Source: Prunella strophiata (lineage: Eukaryota; Chordata; Aves; Passeriformes; Prunellidae). Taken from it: DNA of 64,000 nt. Position 1 is the stretch's first letter, and each line of letters opens with the position of its first letter. Of the stretch, positions 60,066 to 64,000 are shown piece by piece. A model generated the notes under the pieces. That model did not search any database and was not told the origin of the DNA. It was given only the letters and a program-made list of their open reading frames with translations. The translations under genes and the position numbers were made by a program. The stretch covers positions 46,216,990-46,280,989 of the forward strand of contig JAZBQD010000014.1 of assembly GCA_036583965.1 (NCBI GenBank), read 5' to 3'.

Positions 60066-60095
60066 TGTTTCTCTCAAACCTTCTTGAGAGAAACA
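60066..60095. repeat. Perfect hairpin, 12-base-pair stem, 6-base loop
   Basis: TGTTTCTCTCAA (60066-60077) and TTGAGAGAAACA (60084-60095) are exact reverse complements. There is no T tract and no gene nearby to suggest a terminator or RNA gene. Confidence 0.85.
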
Positions 60096-63000
60096 AGAAG
60101 GCTCTGGGCACTGGTTTGGGAGGACCTGCAAGGCAGCAGAGCTGCTGCTAGGATTGCCATATATATCAGAGAAAAGGTAAGATTTCCTCTACTGCAGGTT
60201 TTAATCCCATGCACTACATGAAAAGCATATGGGACAGCTTTCCTTGTGCTTTTGCATATAAGCCATCTGAAAAAGGAATTTTTTATACATCTGGAAGCTG
60301 GGTGGCTCTATGCTGCCCATAAAAATATTTCTTTTTTTGTGCCCATGATTGACCTGTGTGCTGGCAGTAATGGCTCTTCCAGCTTTTTGTGGTAAATCAC
60401 ACAACCAATAGGGACTTCCCCAGATGGGATATTAATATCAATGTTGCAAGACAGCAGCTATTCATTTGCTATAAATTCACTGCTCCAAGAGATTGGAGAA
60501 AGGCAGCCATTGGTTTCCCAGCTTGAAGTCATTCGCCACAAGTTTTCTGTGGTTTTGAGGATCTCAAAATCCAGTTGGTGGCCAGGGCAAGTCTGAATAT
60601 TTTGGGGGCACCTGGTCTTGACAAAAGACCAAAAAATCCTGGGTGGGATTTTCCAAATTCCTGTTACTTGATGTCAGACATGACACAAAGTGAGCATTTT
60701 AATCAGGCAGAGGGATGAGTGAAGGGATTGGAAGAAGGGACTGAGGTGATGTGGAAGAGCCAGCAGATTTTGCAGTGACTTCAACTGTATTTGTAATTAA
60801 TTTGTCATTACTATATGTATCTTATTCTCTTACTTCTGCATTTTTATCCCAGTTTCATATTTGTGATTACTTTGGGCTCCTCACAACCAGCCTTTGACCT
60901 GTTCAGCTGGCATTAGCCACATCTGAGAATGCAATCAGTTTAATGATGTTTAAGGAGTTCCTATAAGGGACCAGCACACAACATGTTGTGCTCACAAAGC
61001 CTTCTCCTCCCCTGGGATGAGCAGAGCAGTTCTCTTTGGCTCACATGGACAGTCCAGGGGCAGAAGATCCTCAGTGTTGGTACCCATTCCCACCCCCAGG
61101 TCCCCACACCATATCAAAGTGTGACAAGTGAGAGATTTGAGAAGTACCAGAAAGAAGGTGAAGGCTACTGTAATTCAATTGTGAGACACATAATTAAAAA
61201 AAAAAAAAAAATCTCAAAGAGAGCTATTAGATCTGGTGCTCCTAAATGGTTTCTTTTCATTTTCCCATATAAAACATAACTTGCTTCATTTTTCATTGTC
61301 TTTTCCAGTTCCATGTGAAATCCACAGCCAGTAATTGTTCCTCATTCCCTTCTGTCAAACAGGTGGCATACTGAACAATTAAGGTTTCTGTTTATAGTAA
61401 TCTACCAATGTCTAAAAGAAGAGAAAAAGGTTCCATTTAAAAATAATCTGGAAAATCAGAGGACAGTCTGCTATCTCATAGAAACCAGGTATTACTTTGT
61501 AATAAAGTAAAACCCTTCTCTTTTAGGACAATGAAATACATTTTACCACTCACCACGTTTGATTTTCAGCATTTGCAATTGCTGGGGGAGGTAATCTACT
61601 TTCTATTGTCCCAACCTGAGATGATCAAATGGTATATCATTATCTAAGAGGGTTTTCTTTGCTATTAGAAATCCTGTCCTCAGAGAATGCAACCCTCATC
61701 TCAGTGAAGCCAGTCTCAGCAAGTGCCCCAGTTCAGCCTGCCTGCAGTGTGTGCCACTCCAGAACCAATTGCAAAGTTGTTACCAGGAGACAGACAGTGA
61801 AAAAACCCCTGCACTATGTACTGGTGATTCTCTGCACCTCAGTTCACTTTCTAGGGCTGGCTGCTTCAAAACCAGCCCACACATAATCTGAAAAAGCAAT
61901 TTTACTTATTGTTGACTTGCTTAAAGTCTTAAACAGCTGAACACAGCAGTAACAATTTAAATAAAATTATAATGTGTGATATATAGGAAATAATATTGCT
62001 GATTAGTGAACAGATTAGTCCAAAATATGTTTTTCAAACTCAGTTATGAACATTTGAAGACATGAAAAGGGGAAAAATTACTAAACTTGAAGTAACCTTG
62101 TATGAATGGCAGATGAGATGCAAGTGAAACATGTTGCAATAAATAAATATACAATTTGGGTTCTATAATTTTCCATTGCCTTAATTTGTCTGAATATATT
62201 TAGAGCACTAATTTAGACTGGAAATTAAGGCTGTTTATGGCAACTGCTGCATGTTGATGGAAATATCGTTTCATGTGCTATATTTTAAAACCATGTCATT
62301 GACTTTTTAAAACTGCTTCAAAGTTAAATGCACAAAATTACTTTAGCAAAATGTTTTGCCATACAATTAAAACATAAAAGATGAGAAGTTAAAGGTCTTA
62401 CATATTTATGCAAAAGTTTTAATTTTTCCAAGAGCAATTTAACTGTCCTGGAATCACTTTAATAGAAAGATGCTGTCAGATGTAGTAAAAAAATCTTAGC
62501 TAAATCTTGCTTTGTCACTATTTTCAGTTTGAAATTCTACATTTATTAATATATGCACAAATTTATTTTTGGCATTTTAATTTTTCAAAGCCTAATTAAA
62601 CCATCCTATGCTTACAGAATGAGAGCAGTCTCAGGAAACTCTGATTTAATGTTTCATTCCTGGGGAGAACATACTGGGAGAAAATGCATATTTTCCTTCA
62701 TGTGCCCATGGAGTGCTGCTGGGTGAGAGAATTCTTTGCCTGTGCACCTATATGGGGGACACCATTTCACTGCCCATTTCATCATGAAGGATCCTAACAC
62801 CTTTGCAAAATCATTACCTCTTGGAGGGGACAGTGTTAATTTCAGTGTTATCCACATCAAGGATGGCTAGCACATAAGTGAGTCAAATTTTGCCAGTGTC
62901 CTGGGTGTCCAGAGGAACCAGTGGAAACAAATGATCACTTCCTACCAGGATACCTACCTCAAGAACTGTTGCTCAGCCCCAGGAGAAGGCAGACATGTTT

Positions 63001-64000
63001 TGCCTGCTCCTAGGGATAAGTAGTAGTGAGGAAGGAGAGGGGGGGCAGATAGCAGATACCTGTTCCTGCAGGTCTTGGTGGTGGAAACCAATAGACTCCA
63101 AATATTACTCACAGTGGCAAGGGGAGGCTGGGATTGTCTTCAAAGAGAAAAGCAAGAGGGTGGGTGTTTGAGGAGAGAGAAGGAAACAGCACAAGGAGTA
63201 GGAGAAGAAAGCAAATAATGGTAATAATAAAACCCTCAAAATGAAATGTCAATAGTTGCAAAATTGAATGCTGTTCCTAAAGTAACAAGTAAGGCTTTGG
63301 CACAGTTAAAATTTTCATTTCACTGGCAGAGAAGAGTGGAATGAAAGTAAATTTCATTAAATACAGAGAGAGGTTTTATCCTGTATTTTCAATTGTTGAC
63401 TCTGAAGAGGTGCTCAGAAGAAAATGAAAACCTAAATAACTCTATGGAAGCTTCTTGAATACACATCTCCTCTTTCTAATTGAAAATCATCATGGCAAAG
63501 CCTCTGGCTGGCAGGAAACTTTTGGAAAAGTAGCCACTGAATCTGAGTGTCACTGTTCTTGATTGCCTCTTCTGATATGCTTTACAATGTGCAATAAAAA
63601 TGAATACATAACTGGGCAGGACTGATGACTAGCAATTACTGGCATGCAGATCCACAAGCTGCAATTACATGACCATTACATTGTTTGTAAAGACAATGTT
63701 TGAAATTGTTATCCATTATATACAGGTACTACAGTACCTTAAAAGAGAGAAATGCAGAGATTGCTGTAAGCAATTAAGAAATATGCAGTTTAGCAGAGAA
63801 AATATTCTTCATCCTAAAGATCTGCTCAATTTTTTTTTAGTGGTAAGTTATCTTTATTTCCCTTCTCTTTTTACACAGAAAGGCACTTAAAATTACTTGA
63901 ACCTGTTTAAAAAGTGGTTTGATTATAGCAAGAGGGAGAACTTAGACAAGTGCTTTGAAAATGCTTAGAAATGAATCATCACATTCAAACAGATTAAACT

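Larger units (their letters stand above)
43493..64000. other. Intergenic DNA, no gene recognised
   Basis: About 20 kb running to the right edge. It contains T-rich and CT-rich tracts, short tandem duplications, a possible old CR1 end and a TAATTG motif cluster near 50540-50675. The longest open frame (51654-52223, minus, 189 codons, opening with a TTG codon) has no recognisable domain. In human the next gene on this side is GPR85. Its conserved single coding exon, a seven-transmembrane receptor of about 370 residues, is absent here, so it must lie further right if synteny holds. Confidence 0.7.

Noticed and set aside
28382..64000. Search for GPR85, the expected neighbour of BMT2
   Set aside because: Its long single coding exon would give an uninterrupted frame of about 370 codons, and none exists in the window.

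Overview
The window looks like nuclear DNA from a bird, most likely a songbird. The evidence is a vertebrate gene with long introns, two 3'-end copies of the avian LINE CR1, one solo LTR of the endogenous-retrovirus type common in songbirds, and very low repeat content otherwise. The songbird call is an inference from the repeats. No bacterial, viral-genome or operon-like organisation is present.

The only protein-coding gene I can support is BMT2 (also called SAMTOR, C7orf60), on the minus strand. It is the S-adenosylmethionine sensor of the mTORC1 pathway. Four of its exons are here: exon 1 with the start codon (26441-26591), exon 2 (14109-14250), exon 3 (4085-4257) and exon 4 (588-702). The remaining C-terminal coding sequence lies left of base 1. 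Exon 1 sits in a strong CpG island (about 26160-27260) that must hold the promoter. The four exons would encode about 194 residues, close to half of the roughly 405-residue vertebrate protein. Exon 3 is one base short (173 instead of 174 bases). The sequence as given therefore shifts frame near 4236 and stops at 4161-4163. This is a sequence error, an allele, or a real lesion.

Layout. 1-26440: BMT2 exons and introns, with two CR1 copies (5580-5998, 8881-9765), A/C-rich low-complexity tracts and two near-perfect hairpins (about 19815-20068). 26160-27260: CpG island and promoter. 27761-28381: solo LTR, in the same orientation as BMT2 and about 1.2 kb upstream of its start codon. 28382-64000: intergenic DNA with no recognisable coding sequence. 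It holds microsatellites, poly-T tracts, small tandem duplications and clusters of homeodomain-type TAATT motifs. In human, this side of BMT2 leads towards GPR85, whose coding exon is not in the window.

Nothing here looks like an undescribed multi-gene system. The points most worth checking are the exon 3 frameshift, the sense-oriented LTR upstream of BMT2, the base-composition flip at the CpG island, and the intronic hairpins.
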